In this document: in pieces, positions 20,485-29,593 of the stretch
How the letters are laid out: every line of letters begins with the position of its first letter
How positions within the stretch are numbered: position 1 is the first letter of the stretch
Translations under genes and position numbers: made by a program
The notes under the pieces: model-generated
What the model saw: only the letters and a program-made list of their open reading frames with translations
Database searches by the model: none
Told to the model about the DNA's origin: nothing
NCBI GenBank assembly: GCA_025352665.1
Contig: JANXSM010000080.1
Span: 1-64,000, forward strand
From: Rhodospirillales bacterium
GTDB taxonomy: Bacteria > Pseudomonadota > Alphaproteobacteria > Acetobacterales > Acetobacteraceae
Direction of reading: 5' to 3'
Length of the DNA stretch: 64,000 nt

Positions 20485-21363
20485 ATGACCTTCTCCCTGG
20501 GCGATATCCGCGTCGACGAAATCGAAGATATCGAGACGATGGACATGACGCTCGCGATGGTGATGCCAGGCGTTCATCCCGATGAGCTGCTGCCGTATCT
20601 CGACTGGATCGAGCCTGACCACTACACGGCGGCCACCGCCACCTTGCACCTGACCTGCCGGAGCTTCCTGCTGCGCCATGCCGGGCGCGTGGTACTGGTG
20701 GACACCTGCGTGGGCTGCGGCAAGGCGCGGAGCGCGCGCCCTGCCTGGGACAAGCGCACCGACGACCGGTTTTTGCGCAACCTGCGGGCCGCGGGCGTGG
20801 CGCCGGAGCAGGTGGATACCGTGTTCTGCACCCATCTGCACGTGGATCATGTCGGCTGGAACACGCAACGCGTCGATGGGCGATGGGTGCCGACGTTTCC
20901 CAATGCGCGTTACCTGATCGGTCGCAGCGAAATGGCGCATTGGGAGATGCAGGCCCGACTGAAGGGTGCGGAGACCATCGCCCACGGCGCCTTCGTCGAC
21001 AGCGTGCTGCCGATCGTCGCGGCCGGCCAGGCCGAACTTGTCGATGACGGCTACCAGCTCGCCGACGGCCTGGCGCTATGCGCCCTGGCCGGGCATACGC
21101 CGGGCCAGTTGGGACTGCGCATCGATCGCGGCTCTACGCGGGCGCTGTTCTGCGGCGATGCGATGCATTCGCCTGTCCAAATACCGCATCCGGAATGGGC
21201 CACCGCCTTCTGCACCGATGCTCCGACATCGGTTGCCACTCGCCACGCCATGTTCGCCGAAGCGGTATCCAGCGGGCGTGTCATCATCCCCGCCCACCTG
21301 CGTCGCACGGCTTCGTTCCGGGTGAGCGAAGTCGCGGGTGCGTTTCATCCAACGCTGTTCTAA
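20485..21363 (+). CDS. MBL fold metallo-hydrolase
   Basis: This 292-residue metallo-beta-lactamase fold hydrolase has the metal motif THLHVDHVGWN near residues 118-124, a further histidine in AGHTPGQLG, Asp in FCGDAMHSP and a last His in IPAHLRR. This set fits the lactonase/alkylsulfatase-like or glyoxalase-II-like groups; quorum-quenching lactonases are related, but the substrate is not defined. ATG 20485 has AAGGAT upstream; the open frame extends further upstream over the divergent promoter, which I reject. Confidence 0.88.
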   Translation: MTFSLGDIRVDEIEDIETMDMTLAMVMPGVHPDELLPYLDWIEPDHYTAATATLHLTCRSFLLRHAGRVVLVDTCVGCGKARSARPAWDKRTDDRFLRNLRAAGVAPEQVDTVFCTHLHVDHVGWNTQRVDGRWVPTFPNARYLIGRSEMAHWEMQARLKGAETIAHGAFVDSVLPIVAAGQAELVDDGYQLADGLALCALAGHTPGQLGLRIDRGSTRALFCGDAMHSPVQIPHPEWATAFCTDAPTSVATRHAMFAEAVSSGRVIIPAHLRRTASFRVSEVAGAFHPTLF

Positions 21364-21471
21364 GCCGCGCATTCGCAGCGTTTTGTGGTCATGCGATAGG
21401 AAGGGGGCACCGCCGGGCGCCGATATGGTGATCGGCGGCCTCAGCTCCATCTGGGATGCGATCGCGGGCGG

Positions 21472-21575
21472 CTAGAGCGGGATGAGGTCTGATAGGCGAC
21501 GCAATCCCGCTCTAGCTCTTTATTTTATCGCGTGATTCAGACCTTTCGGTGATTCCACCTTCGGTCATCACGCTC
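21472..21575 (+). repeat. palindromic repeat family A, copy 1
   Basis: This 104-bp element is two hairpins joined by a T-rich linker. Hairpin 1 has perfect 12-bp arms (21472-21483 and 21504-21515, CTAGAGCGGGAT) around the 20-nt spacer GAGGTCTGATAGGCGACGCA. Hairpin 2 is imperfect, from GCGTGAT at 21530 to ATCACGC. Close copies are at 41493-41597 and 62429-62535. Confidence 0.88.
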
Positions 21576-21587
21576 CAGATGCCGCAG

Positions 21588-22271
21588 CTACTCGGGTGTT
21601 GCAGCATAGACCCGCAGCATCGCGGCCACTCTCCAGGTCAGCATCAAGGTCGCAATCCCGGCCGCGGCCAGCAGCGCCCAGCGCAGCGGCTGGGGTTCGC
21701 CGTTGAGAGCGTCCAGCCCTGCGTCGGTCAGCGTGCCGACGAACACGTAGCCGGCCAAGGCCGGCAATGAACCCAGCGTGCCGAGCAGATAGTTGCGCCT
21801 GGTGACCGCAGACAGCCCAAGCAGATAGCTGGTGGCGGCAAACGGCATCACCGGCGACAGGCGCAGCAGCAAGACCAGTTTCCAACCGTCGCGGCCAACC
21901 GCCTGGTCGAGCTGTGCCAGCCGCGGCGAGCGGCATAGGCGGCGGGCGATAACGGGGCGGAACATCGATCGGCTGAGCGCGAAGGCGAGCAAGGCGCCCA
22001 GCATCGTGCTGACCGACGCCACCAGGAAGCCGATCGGCAAGCCGAACACTGCGCCGGCGGCGACGCCGATCAGGGACGCCGGCAGGATGCCGCTGGCGGC
22101 CACGATCACCTGGGCGGCCGCGACAGCCAACCAGCCGCGCGGCCCCATGCCGCGCAGCGTTGCGGACGCCCATTCCGCGGTCTGCGACACCAGATCCGGC
22201 CGCAGGCGCCACACGACGATCCCTGCGATACAACAGGCGATGACAAGCACCGCGGCGATAACCGGTCTCAT
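21588..22271 (-). CDS. VTT/DedA-like (TVP38/TMEM64 family) membrane protein
   Basis: This 227-residue inner-membrane protein has about five membrane segments and the VTT (SNARE-associated) core: AASGILPASLIGVAAGAVFG, then FALSRSMF and RLSPVMPFAATSYLLGLS. TVP38/TMEM64 and DedA relatives act in envelope maintenance and lipid scrambling; the precise role is unknown. ATG 22271 overlaps the stop of the upstream glycosyltransferase as ATGA, so the two are translated together, which suggests lipid-linked sugar handling (inference). Confidence 0.88.
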   Translation of the reverse strand: MRPVIAAVLVIACCIAGIVVWRLRPDLVSQTAEWASATLRGMGPRGWLAVAAAQVIVAASGILPASLIGVAAGAVFGLPIGFLVASVSTMLGALLAFALSRSMFRPVIARRLCRSPRLAQLDQAVGRDGWKLVLLLRLSPVMPFAATSYLLGLSAVTRRNYLLGTLGSLPALAGYVFVGTLTDAGLDALNGEPQPLRWALLAAAGIATLMLTWRVAAMLRVYAATPE

Positions 22272-23053
22272 TCGATCGGTTGGGCTGCCGTGTGCGGCAG
22301 CCGCATGTCCGGCGCGTCGATATAGATCGGCTCGCGCACCAGGCCCCAGCGGTGCAGGCGGAAGCGGGCAGAGGTTGCGAGCACACCCAAACCGTAGGTG
22401 ACACTGCGGGCGAAGTTGATTGAGGAGGCTTCTGGGAAATATTTGGTCGGGCAGGAGATCTCGCCGATGCGAAAGCCGAAGAAGATCGCCTGGGCCAGCA
22501 TCTGGTTGTCGAACACGAAATCCTCGGACAGCCGCAGCAGCGGCAGGCCTTCCAGCAATTGGCGGCTCCAGGCGCGGTAGCCGGAGTGGAATTCGGACAG
22601 TTTCACCCCGCACAGCAGGTTCTGGGTGAAGGTGAGCCCGCGGTTGGCGATGTATTTGTAGAGCGGCATGCCGCCAGCGAGCGCGCCACGACCAAGAATG
22701 CGCGAGGCGAGCACCGCGTCGTATTGCTCGGAGGCGATCATCGAGGCCATCGCGGTGACCAGACGCGGGGTGTACTGATAGTCGGGATGCAGCATCACCA
22801 CGATATCGGCGCCGCGGGCGAGCGCCTCCTGGTAGCTGGTTTTCTGGTTTCCGCCGTAGCCGCGGTTTTTTGCATGCACCAGCGTGTGGATGCCGAGTTC
22901 ACGGGCGATGGCTGCCGTGTTGTCGCGGCTGGCGTCATCCGTGAGGATCACGTCGTCCACGATGTCATGGGGAATTTCGGCATAGGTCTGGCGTAAAGTG
23001 CGCTCGGCGTTATAGGCCGGCAAGATCACCGCTATCCGTTTTCCGTCCAGCAT
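22268..23053 (-). CDS. glycosyltransferase family 2 (DPM1/polyprenyl-phosphate sugar transferase-like)
   Basis: This 261-residue GT-A fold enzyme opens with AVILPAYNAERTL, then LTDDASRDNT for nucleotide-sugar binding, AKNRGYGGNQKTSYQEAL, and MLHPDYQY in the DxD position. The C-terminus has no pair of membrane helices, unlike DPMS/ArnC members, so partner membrane protein activity may come from the coupled VTT gene (inference). Similar proteins transfer a sugar to a lipid carrier or to a surface glycan. The start is ATG 23053. A 137-bp divergent gap leads to the acylase gene. Confidence 0.88.
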   Translation of the reverse strand: MLDGKRIAVILPAYNAERTLRQTYAEIPHDIVDDVILTDDASRDNTAAIARELGIHTLVHAKNRGYGGNQKTSYQEALARGADIVVMLHPDYQYTPRLVTAMASMIASEQYDAVLASRILGRGALAGGMPLYKYIANRGLTFTQNLLCGVKLSEFHSGYRAWSRQLLEGLPLLRLSEDFVFDNQMLAQAIFFGFRIGEISCPTKYFPEASSINFARSVTYGLGVLATSARFRLHRWGLVREPIYIDAPDMRLPHTAAQPIE

Positions 23054-23190
23054 GCAGGCGTCCCATTCGCATCTACGAGCTGTCGCTACTCCAATCGCGG
23101 AGTCCCGTTAACCCTCATTGTGCTTCACGCCCGGTTTGGCGATCATCACCACCCCGCGCGACACGGTCCTGCGGTTCGCAGGAGTTGCCC

Positions 23191-25479
23191 ATGGACGAGT
23201 TGCAGTTCGACGTGCCCGGTCTTGAAGATCCGGCGGAAATCCGGATCGACACCTGGGGCATTCCCCATGTGCGGGCGGCTTCGCGACGCGATGCGTTCTT
23301 CGTGCAGGGTTTCTCAGCGGCGCGAGAGCGGCTGTGGCAACTCGATATCTGGCGCAAACGGGGGCTGGGGCGGATGGCGGCGGATTTCGGACCGGGATTC
23401 CTGGCGCAGGACCGGGCCGCCAGGCTGTTCCTGTATCGCGGCGACATGGACGCCGAGTGGGCCGCCTATGGCACGCCCGATGCGCGCGCCATCACGCAGG
23501 CGTTCGTGGAGGGGATCAATGCCTGGATCGCGCTGACCGAGGCCGATCCTGGGCTGTTGCCGCCGGAATTCGCGGTCAGCGACACGCGGCCGGAGCGGTG
23601 GGAAGCGTCTGACGTGGTACGCATCCGCAGCCACGGGCTGGTGCGCAACGTGCTGTCGGAAGCCGCGCGGGCGCGCATCATGGCGCGCGGCGGGCTGGAG
23701 GCGGACCTGGCCCGTCGGTCCATCGAGCCGGCGCATGACATCCAGATCCCCGAGGGGTTCGATCCCGCCTGCGTGCCGGAGGACGTGCTGGACGTGTTCC
23801 GCCTGGCCACCGCCCCCCCCGATTTCAGCCCCGAACGCATGAACGCGCCGCTGCAGGACGCGTGGCGTTGGACCAAGGTGGCCGACACCGGGGACGTGTA
23901 TCTGCAAGGCTCCAACAACTGGACGGTCAGCGGCAGCCGCACCGATACGGGGCGGCCGATCCTGGCGAGTGATCCGCACCGGGCGCATGCGCTGCCGTCG
24001 CTGCGCAGCATCGTGCATTTGACGGCACCCGGGCTTGACGTGATCGGCGCCGGCGAGCCGGCCCTGCCCGGCGTTTCCATTGGCCACAACGGCCATGCGG
24101 CGTTCAGCCTGACCATCTTTCCGATGGATCAGGAGGATCTGTTCGTCTATGCGCTCGATCCCGCCGACCCCATGCTGTACCGCTACGGCGACGGGTTCGA
24201 GAGCATGACGGAGATCACCGAAACGATCGTCGTGCGCGGCTGTGATGACCAGGCGGTGAGCCTGCTGTTCACCCGCCATGGCCCGGTGGTGCACAGCCAG
24301 GGTGCCACCGCCTTCGCCATCCGCACCGTGTGGACGGAGCCAGGTTCGGCCGCCTATTTCGCCTCTCTCGCCTATCTCGACGTGCGGACGCCGGAAGCAT
24401 TCGGCGAAGCGCTGTCGTTTTGGTCGAGCCCGTCGGTGAACCAGGTCTACGCCGATGTCACCGGCCAAATCGCCTGGTTCGCCGCGGGATCCAGCCCCGT
24501 GCGCACCAATTGGGACGGGCTGCTGCCGGTGCCAGGCGATGGGCGCTACGAGTGGCAGGGGTTCCACGGGTTCGACGAACTGCCGCGCGCGATCGATCCC
24601 GCACGCGGGTTCTTTGCCACGGCCAATGAGATGAACCTGCCGGCGGGGTTTCCGGCGGAGCGGGTGAAGCTGGGCTTCGAATGGGCCGAGCATTCCCGCA
24701 GCGCCCGCATCCATGCGGTGCTGGATGGTCAGGACAAGCACAGCCTAGCCCAATCGATGGCGCTGCAGACGGATGATTTCTCCATTCCGGCGCAGCGGTT
24801 GGGCGCGCTTATCGCAGCGCTGCCCGGCCAGGCGACCGATCTGCTGCGCAGCTGGGATTTTCATCTCTCGCGCGGGTCGGCGGCGGCAGCCTTGCAGGAG
24901 GTCTGGTGGTCACGCCATCTGAAGGCCGCGTTGCTCGACCGGCTGGCGCCGGACGCAGTGGCGCGCGCGCTGATGGTGCCCGGCGATGTGGAAACGCTGA
25001 TCGGGCTGCTTGAACACCCCGACCATCGCCTGCCGGATCCTAGCGCCCTGTTGGCCAGCACGCTTGAGGCCGCCTGGGCGGAATGCATCGAACGGATGGG
25101 AGAGGATCCCGCCGGGTGGGCCTGGGGCCGGCTGCATCACGGCGCTTTCCCACATCCGTTCGCCCGGATCGCCTCATTGCGAGGCGTCGAACCTCTGCCA
25201 AAGGGCGGCTCCGGCTCCACACCGATGGCGGCCGGCTACCGGCTCAGCGATTTCAAGGTCACCCATGGCGCCTCGTTCCGCATGGTGTTGGATGTCGGCA
25301 ACTGGGACGCCAGCCGGGCCATCAATGCACCGGGGCAGTCAGGCGACCCCCGCAGCCCGCATTACGATGACCTGGCGCCGCTGTGGGCGGCCGGGGACTA
25401 CGTGCCCTTGCTCTATTCGACCGCGGCGGTGGATGCGGCGACGGAATTGTGCATCCGCCTTAGGCCGGTGGCACCCTGA
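23191..25479 (+). CDS. penicillin acylase family N-terminal nucleophile hydrolase
   Basis: This 762-residue Ntn-hydrolase precursor is of the penicillin G acylase/AHL acylase/aculeacin acylase family. The autocatalytic cleavage site is at LQGSNNW: Ser241 becomes the N-terminal nucleophile of the beta chain, and the spacer and alpha chain precede it. The IDTWGIPHVRA opening and PALPGVSIGHNGHAAFSLT segment are characteristic. Family members are usually periplasmic, but no signal peptide is visible here: the conserved N-domain starts within 15 residues of ATG 23191, which has AGGAG 6 nt upstream. Substrate (beta-lactam, acyl-homoserine lactone or other amide) is undetermined. The 3' end overlaps a small convergent gene by 20 bp. 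Confidence 0.9.
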   Translation: MDELQFDVPGLEDPAEIRIDTWGIPHVRAASRRDAFFVQGFSAARERLWQLDIWRKRGLGRMAADFGPGFLAQDRAARLFLYRGDMDAEWAAYGTPDARAITQAFVEGINAWIALTEADPGLLPPEFAVSDTRPERWEASDVVRIRSHGLVRNVLSEAARARIMARGGLEADLARRSIEPAHDIQIPEGFDPACVPEDVLDVFRLATAPPDFSPERMNAPLQDAWRWTKVADTGDVYLQGSNNWTVSGSRTDTGRPILASDPHRAHALPSLRSIVHLTAPGLDVIGAGEPALPGVSIGHNGHAAFSLTIFPMDQEDLFVYALDPADPMLYRYGDGFESMTEITETIVVRGCDDQAVSLLFTRHGPVVHSQGATAFAIRTVWTEPGSAAYFASLAYLDVRTPEAFGEALSFWSSPSVNQVYADVTGQIAWFAAGSSPVRTNWDGLLPVPGDGRYEWQGFHGFDELPRAIDPARGFFATANEMNLPAGFPAERVKLGFEWAEHSRSARIHAVLDGQDKHSLAQSMALQTDDFSIPAQRLGALIAALPGQATDLLRSWDFHLSRGSAAAALQEVWWSRHLKAALLDRLAPDAVARALMVPGDVETLIGLLEHPDHRLPDPSALLASTLEAAWAECIERMGEDPAGWAWGRLHHGAFPHPFARIASLRGVEPLPKGGSGSTPMAAGYRLSDFKVTHGASFRMVLDVGNWDASRAINAPGQSGDPRSPHYDDLAPLWAAGDYVPLLYSTAAVDAATELCIRLRPVAP

Positions 25480-25648
25480 CCAGGGTGTACCAAAGGATGA
25501 AGGCGATGCCGAACCCGATATAAAGCACCGCCAAGGCAAGACCGACCACACGCGTATGCTGTCGCAGGGCGGGAATGCGGGAGAGAACGAAGGGCGTCAG
25601 CAACGCGAGGCCGCCGATCAGGCGCATCCATTGCGATGCCTGGTCCAT
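25460..25648 (-). CDS. small two-helix membrane protein (62 aa)
   Basis: This 62-residue protein has two likely membrane helices, WMRLIGGLALLTPFVLS and VVGLALAVLYIGFGIAFILWY, joined by a basic loop (RIPALRQHTR). No named family is recognised. It starts 8 bp after the stop of the ABC exporter ATPase, so it is probably the last cistron of that operon, and it overlaps the acylase 3' end by 20 bp. Confidence 0.65.
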   Translation of the reverse strand: MDQASQWMRLIGGLALLTPFVLSRIPALRQHTRVVGLALAVLYIGFGIAFILWYTLVRVPPA

Positions 25649-25656
25649 CCAGATCT

Positions 25657-26427
25657 CTAGCCGCCGGGCGAGTGGCCCAGATACTGGGTCAACACGTCCT
25701 TTGGGGTGCCATCGGCGCGAATGCGGCCTTCATCAAGCCAGATTACTCGCGTGCACCAGTCCATCACCACCGACGGTGCATGGGTGGAGAGCACCAGGAT
25801 GTCGGCGCCGCGCACCATGTCTTCGAGGCGGGCGCGGGCCTTCTCCATGAAGTTGGCATCGCCGGCCAGGAACCACTCGTCCATCAGCAGCACCTGGGGG
25901 CGGATGGCGGTGGCCAGCGCGAAGCCGAGGCGCACCACCATGCCGGAGCTGAAGATGCGTACTGGCAGGTCGAGGAATTCGCCGAGGTCCGCGAACTCGG
26001 CGACATCGTCGGCCAGCCTGCGGATCGCAGCCGTGCTGAGCCCGTTGTAGAGCCCGCGCAGCATGATGTTCTCGCGGCCCGACAGCTCCACGTTCATGCC
26101 AAGATTTGGATCTAGCAGGGCGTTGAGCGTGCCGCGGATGCGGACTTCGCCGCCCAGCGGCTCGTAGATGCCTGCCAGCGCCCGCAGCAGCGTGGTCTTG
26201 CCGGCCCCGTTGCCGCCGACCAGACCCAGGCGATCGCCAGGCTGCAGGCGAAAGCTGATGTCGCGCAAAGCCTGAACCACCACACGCGACCGCCCGTCGG
26301 CGCCCATGCGGCCGGTGACGGATTTGAACAGGGTCTTTTTCAGGCTGCGCGAATTGGCATGATAAAGCGGAAAATCAAGCGTGACGTGGTCAGCGACCAA
26401 TTCTGCATTACGCACCGACATGTCCAC
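25657..26427 (-). CDS. polysaccharide/teichoic-type ABC exporter ATP-binding protein
   Basis: This 256-residue ATPase is of the KpsT/Wzt/TagH group that powers export of lipid-linked glycans. It has Walker A VGGNGAGKTT, an RIRGTLNALLDPNLGMN segment typical of this group, a signature region IFSSGMVVRLGFALATA (the glycan-exporter variant in place of LSGGQ) and Walker B VLLMDEWFLAGD. GTG 26427 and ATG 26421 are both possible starts. It follows the permease gene by 3 bp. No C-terminal carbohydrate-binding extension is present. Confidence 0.9.
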   Translation of the reverse strand: MDMSVRNAELVADHVTLDFPLYHANSRSLKKTLFKSVTGRMGADGRSRVVVQALRDISFRLQPGDRLGLVGGNGAGKTTLLRALAGIYEPLGGEVRIRGTLNALLDPNLGMNVELSGRENIMLRGLYNGLSTAAIRRLADDVAEFADLGEFLDLPVRIFSSGMVVRLGFALATAIRPQVLLMDEWFLAGDANFMEKARARLEDMVRGADILVLSTHAPSVVMDWCTRVIWLDEGRIRADGTPKDVLTQYLGHSPGG

Positions 26428-26430
26428 CGA

Positions 26431-27285
26431 TTACACCCAGAACGCGATGCGGTTACGCGTGCGCGCGAACACCAGGACCGAGAGAACACAGACCACCACC
26501 GCGGAGATCAGCGCGGACGCATAGATTGCCAGACTGGGCACCTGGCCCAGCAGCGGGCCGCGCACAATCTCCAACAACGTATAGAACGGGTCGTAGAGCA
26601 ACAGATACTGGCTGCTGCCGAGTTGCGAGGGTTGCCAGATCACGCCGCTGATAAAGAAGGCCATCTGCATGATGCTGGCGATGATCGGCGAAATGTCGCG
26701 AAACCGCGCGCAGATCGAACCCAGTGACACCGACAGGGCCAAACCCACCACCAACCACAGCAGGAAGCCCGGGATGGCGAGCCAGGCGACGTGCCCGGGC
26801 ACAACCTTCAGCAGCACGTCAACCACCACGATGACGACCACATTATGCGCGAGAATAACGACATTGCGCACGACGACCCGAGCGCCATACATCACGAACG
26901 GCATCCGAACGGAGCGGATCATGCCCTCGGCCGCCGTAAAGCTGATGCATGCCTCGGCCACCACCCCGCTCAGGAAATTCCAGAGCACGATGGAGAGCGC
27001 CAGGAACGGCAGGTACTCGTGCAGGTCCATATGGAATAGCTCGGCGTAAAGGAAGCCCATCGAGCCCACCATCACGGCGGTCGACAGGGTCAGCCAGAAA
27101 GGGCCTAGCAGCGAACCCCGGTAGCGAACCTTGATATCGAGCCAGCTCAGTGTCCAGCACAGGCGCCAGAGGATCAGGGCGTCCAGAAAATCGCGCACGG
27201 CAAAGCGCGACCGCTCCCTGAACCGAGGAGCCGAAGTAATTTCAATCGACGGCGCCCGCGCCGCCAGCGGAAGGTGCTGACTCAT
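26431..27285 (-). CDS. ABC-2 type polysaccharide export permease
   Basis: This 284-residue permease of the KpsM/Wzm/ABC-2 family has about six membrane helices and the DIKVRYRGSLLGPFWLTLS segment typical of glycan exporters, with FFISGVIWQPSQL late in the protein. It pairs with the downstream ATPase to move a lipid-linked polysaccharide or similar glycoconjugate across the inner membrane. The start is ATG 27285. No glycan synthesis cluster lies in the immediate operon, although a GT2 gene is 3.4 kb away. Confidence 0.9.
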   Translation of the reverse strand: MSQHLPLAARAPSIEITSAPRFRERSRFAVRDFLDALILWRLCWTLSWLDIKVRYRGSLLGPFWLTLSTAVMVGSMGFLYAELFHMDLHEYLPFLALSIVLWNFLSGVVAEACISFTAAEGMIRSVRMPFVMYGARVVVRNVVILAHNVVVIVVVDVLLKVVPGHVAWLAIPGFLLWLVVGLALSVSLGSICARFRDISPIIASIMQMAFFISGVIWQPSQLGSSQYLLLYDPFYTLLEIVRGPLLGQVPSLAIYASALISAVVVCVLSVLVFARTRNRIAFWV

Positions 27286-27382
27286 TGTTGGACGGGCCGA
27301 TACCCTATCGGCGGGTCTGTCGCAATGTCTACGATGGTTTCATTCCCGTCAGCTGCCGCCGCGAGCTCGATGCACGATCGCG

Positions 27383-27859
27383 TCAGGCGCCGACATGGCC
27401 GATGCGGGTGCGTGCGCCACGGGTGAGCACTATGCGGTCGCCGGGGCGGAAATTATCCTCGTTGGTCTGCACGACCGAGATCGGCTCGCTGGCGCCGCTC
27501 TCCTGGATGATGAATTCCACCGCATTGCCGGTGCGTGCCGAGGCTTCGATGACCGTGCCCGCCAGGCCGCCGAGCAGGGCGCCGCCGACGGCGCCGAGGA
27601 TATTGCCGCGCACGTCGTTGCGGCCGATGAAACTGCCGGCAACGCCGCCGACGGCAGCCCCGCCCAGGGTGCCTATGCCGCTGCTCTGGTTTTGGACGAC
27701 CACCGGACGCATCGATACGATGACGCCGTAGCTCACTTGGGCGGTGCGGCCGAGATCGGCACCGGTATAAATGGAGTTCGTGTTCGTCGGTGCGCAGGCT
27801 CCGAGGGACACGCTGGCAGCCAGCGCCACAAAAGCGACAACACGACGAAGGGTGGTCAT
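27383..27859 (-). CDS. glycine-zipper outer membrane lipoprotein (SlyB/Pcp-like)
   Basis: This 158-residue lipoprotein has a signal peptide ending in the lipobox SLGAC, so it is lipidated on Cys22 or nearby. A Gly-rich zipper region follows (GTLGGAAVGGVAGSFIG and ILGAVGGALLGGLAGTVIE), then a small C-terminal beta domain with VLTRGARTRIG. This is the SlyB/Pcp/17-kDa antigen architecture, an outer-membrane stabilising lipoprotein. ATG 27859 has TTGGAG upstream; an upstream in-frame extension would hide the signal peptide. Confidence 0.9.
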   Translation of the reverse strand: MTTLRRVVAFVALAASVSLGACAPTNTNSIYTGADLGRTAQVSYGVIVSMRPVVVQNQSSGIGTLGGAAVGGVAGSFIGRNDVRGNILGAVGGALLGGLAGTVIEASARTGNAVEFIIQESGASEPISVVQTNEDNFRPGDRIVLTRGARTRIGHVGA

Positions 27860-28125
27860 ACGGCGAGACTCCAAGGAACGGATGGGCTTTGGGCGCCTCG
27901 GAACGGCCCGGGCAAGGTCCAAACTGTTGCACGAACAGCGCGGCAGAGTCACTCCGTTGGGTGGGAAGGCAAGAGCCGCCTTGTTTTAAACATGGCCTGT
28001 GTATAGAGAGTTATGCGTGTTTCCTGTCCTTGGCAGTGAAGCTTCTCCGCTAGTCGCCGATCGCCCTTTGTTCTTTACCCGGCGCTGCCGCTGGCGGCCG
28101 CCCACTGCCAGAAGGCCAAGCCGGT
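27860..28125. promoter_or_regulatory. divergent region, SlyB-like / lytic transglycosylase
   Basis: This 266-bp region separates two envelope genes. A weak TTGTTT (27981-27986) and TATAGA (28002-28007) pair with 15-bp spacing could serve the rightward gene. No small gene was found. Confidence 0.3.
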
Positions 28126-29280
28126 ATGCTTTTGGGAAACGCGCGATTTTTGCGCTACGCGACATGTGCCTTGGCCCTTACAGGCCTGGCCGCCTGCTCG
28201 TCGTCACGGCCACAGATCAATCCGGTTGTTGAAGCGGCGCAGTACAAAGCCCGGGCGCGCAGCGACTATCGCCCTCCGGGACCATCGAGCGACCCCTGGG
28301 GTCCGTATATCGTCGAGGCGGCTGCGAAATACGACATGCCTGAGCGATGGATTCGCGAGGTCATTCGGGCTGAATCGGGCGGCAAGGTGCTGGATACCTC
28401 GGCACCCGGCGCGATGGGTCTGATGCAGGTGATGCCGGGCACGTATGACGAACTTCGCTCACGCTACAGCCTCGACGACGATCCCTATGAGCCGCATGAC
28501 AACATCATGGCCGGCACCGCCTATCTGCGCGAGATGTACGATCTGTATGGGTCGCCGGGGTTTCTGGCGGCCTACAATGCGGGACCGTCGCGGCTGGACG
28601 ACTATCTGACACGCCGCCGCCCGCTGCCCGATGAGACGCGCAACTACGTCGCCAAGATCGCGCCGCGCATCCAGGGCGTCGAGCCAGGCCGCATCTCGCT
28701 GGCCGGCCTGCTGCCGATCAACCAGATTCCGATGAACATCCCGCGCGGGCCGCGTTACCCCGGCACGCGTGAGGCGGCCCCCGTGGCGCTGGCTGATAAC
28801 CGCAGGACCGGAGCGAGCCGTGCGCCGGTGCAGATGGCCTCCCTGCCCGAGCCGCCGCGCTATTCGCCGCCGCCGCAGTCTCTCGGAGCGCCGTCCAGCG
28901 CGCCCCAGCCTTATGTGTCCCAGCCTTACGTGGCCCAATCCTTCGCAAGCGTGCAGCAGCCGCCACAGCGTGGCGGCTTCCGGCTGATCCCGACGGCGAT
29001 GGCCGATACAATGCCCCGTCAACAGGGCGGCGCCACCAACTGGGCGGTTCAGGTGGGCGCGTTCGGCAGCGAAGGCCTCGCCCATTCCGCCGCCGAGCAG
29101 GCCCGCAACAAAGCCCAGGTCGCGGGGCAGCCGACAGTCGGCACCCGCAAACAAGGCAGCGCCACGCTGTATCGCGCCCGGCTCACCGGCCTATCGCGTG
29201 AAAGCGCCGTTCAGGCCTGCGAGAAGCTGAGCAAAGCCCGCACCACCTGCATCGTGCTGTCACCCGACGCTCAATCCTGA
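28126..29280 (+). CDS. lytic transglycosylase with SPOR-like C-terminal domain, lipoprotein
   Basis: This 384-residue envelope murein hydrolase has a lipobox LAAC near residue 24, then an SLT catalytic domain at about 60-180 with the catalytic Glu in RAESGGK, GLMQVMPGTY, and AYNAGP. A Pro/Gln-rich linker (about 215-290) and a C-terminal SPOR-like domain (WAVQVGAFGSEGLAHSAAEQA to the end) follow. SPOR domains bind denuded glycan at the septum, so a role near division sites is likely. The order lipobox-SLT-linker-SPOR is reminiscent of RlpA, but the catalytic domain is SLT rather than the RlpA barrel. It ends 9 bp before the large inverted repeat C1. Confidence 0.9.
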   Translation: MLLGNARFLRYATCALALTGLAACSSSRPQINPVVEAAQYKARARSDYRPPGPSSDPWGPYIVEAAAKYDMPERWIREVIRAESGGKVLDTSAPGAMGLMQVMPGTYDELRSRYSLDDDPYEPHDNIMAGTAYLREMYDLYGSPGFLAAYNAGPSRLDDYLTRRRPLPDETRNYVAKIAPRIQGVEPGRISLAGLLPINQIPMNIPRGPRYPGTREAAPVALADNRRTGASRAPVQMASLPEPPRYSPPPQSLGAPSSAPQPYVSQPYVAQSFASVQQPPQRGGFRLIPTAMADTMPRQQGGATNWAVQVGAFGSEGLAHSAAEQARNKAQVAGQPTVGTRKQGSATLYRARLTGLSRESAVQACEKLSKARTTCIVLSPDAQS

Positions 29281-29288
29281 GCGATTCG

Positions 29289-29593
29289 AGCGTCGAACCC
29301 AACGGGTGGGATTCCGGCTGCGCCGGATGCGCTCCGCGCGGGCAGGACTTCGTCCTGCACCTACCAGGGGCAGTCACCCCTGGACCCCCGCTCATTGAAG
29401 CGGGTCCCTGAGTGAGGAGGGGTTCATACCCGCGGGTGAGCGCTGCCCACGGGTATGAACCCCTCCTCACTCAGAGACATGGCCCAACGAAAGGGGTCCA
29501 GAGGCGTCGCCTCTGGCGGGTCCAGGGCGGACGCCCTGGTCGGGCCGAAGGCCATCCGGCGCAGCCGGAATCCCACCCGTTGGGTTCGACGCT
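29289..29593. repeat. composite inverted repeat family C, copy 1 (305 bp)
   Basis: Perfect 41-bp terminal arms at 29289-29329 and 29553-29593 enclose an array of smaller GC hairpins and a central perfect 24-bp stem (29408-29431 with 29451-29474). It fills the whole space between two convergent genes and its right arm touches the dadA stop codon. A homologous half-copy is at 53050-53137. Confidence 0.9.

Noticed and set aside
21382-21476. Short frame ending MVIGGLSSIWDAIAGG before repeat A copy 1
   Set aside because: It is only 16 residues from its ATG; it could be a gene scrap closed by the repeat's TAG, but nothing confirms it.
29281-29591. Repeated hairpins considered as a CRISPR array
   Set aside because: There are no direct repeats with regular unique spacers and no cas genes; the structure is inverted-repeat based.
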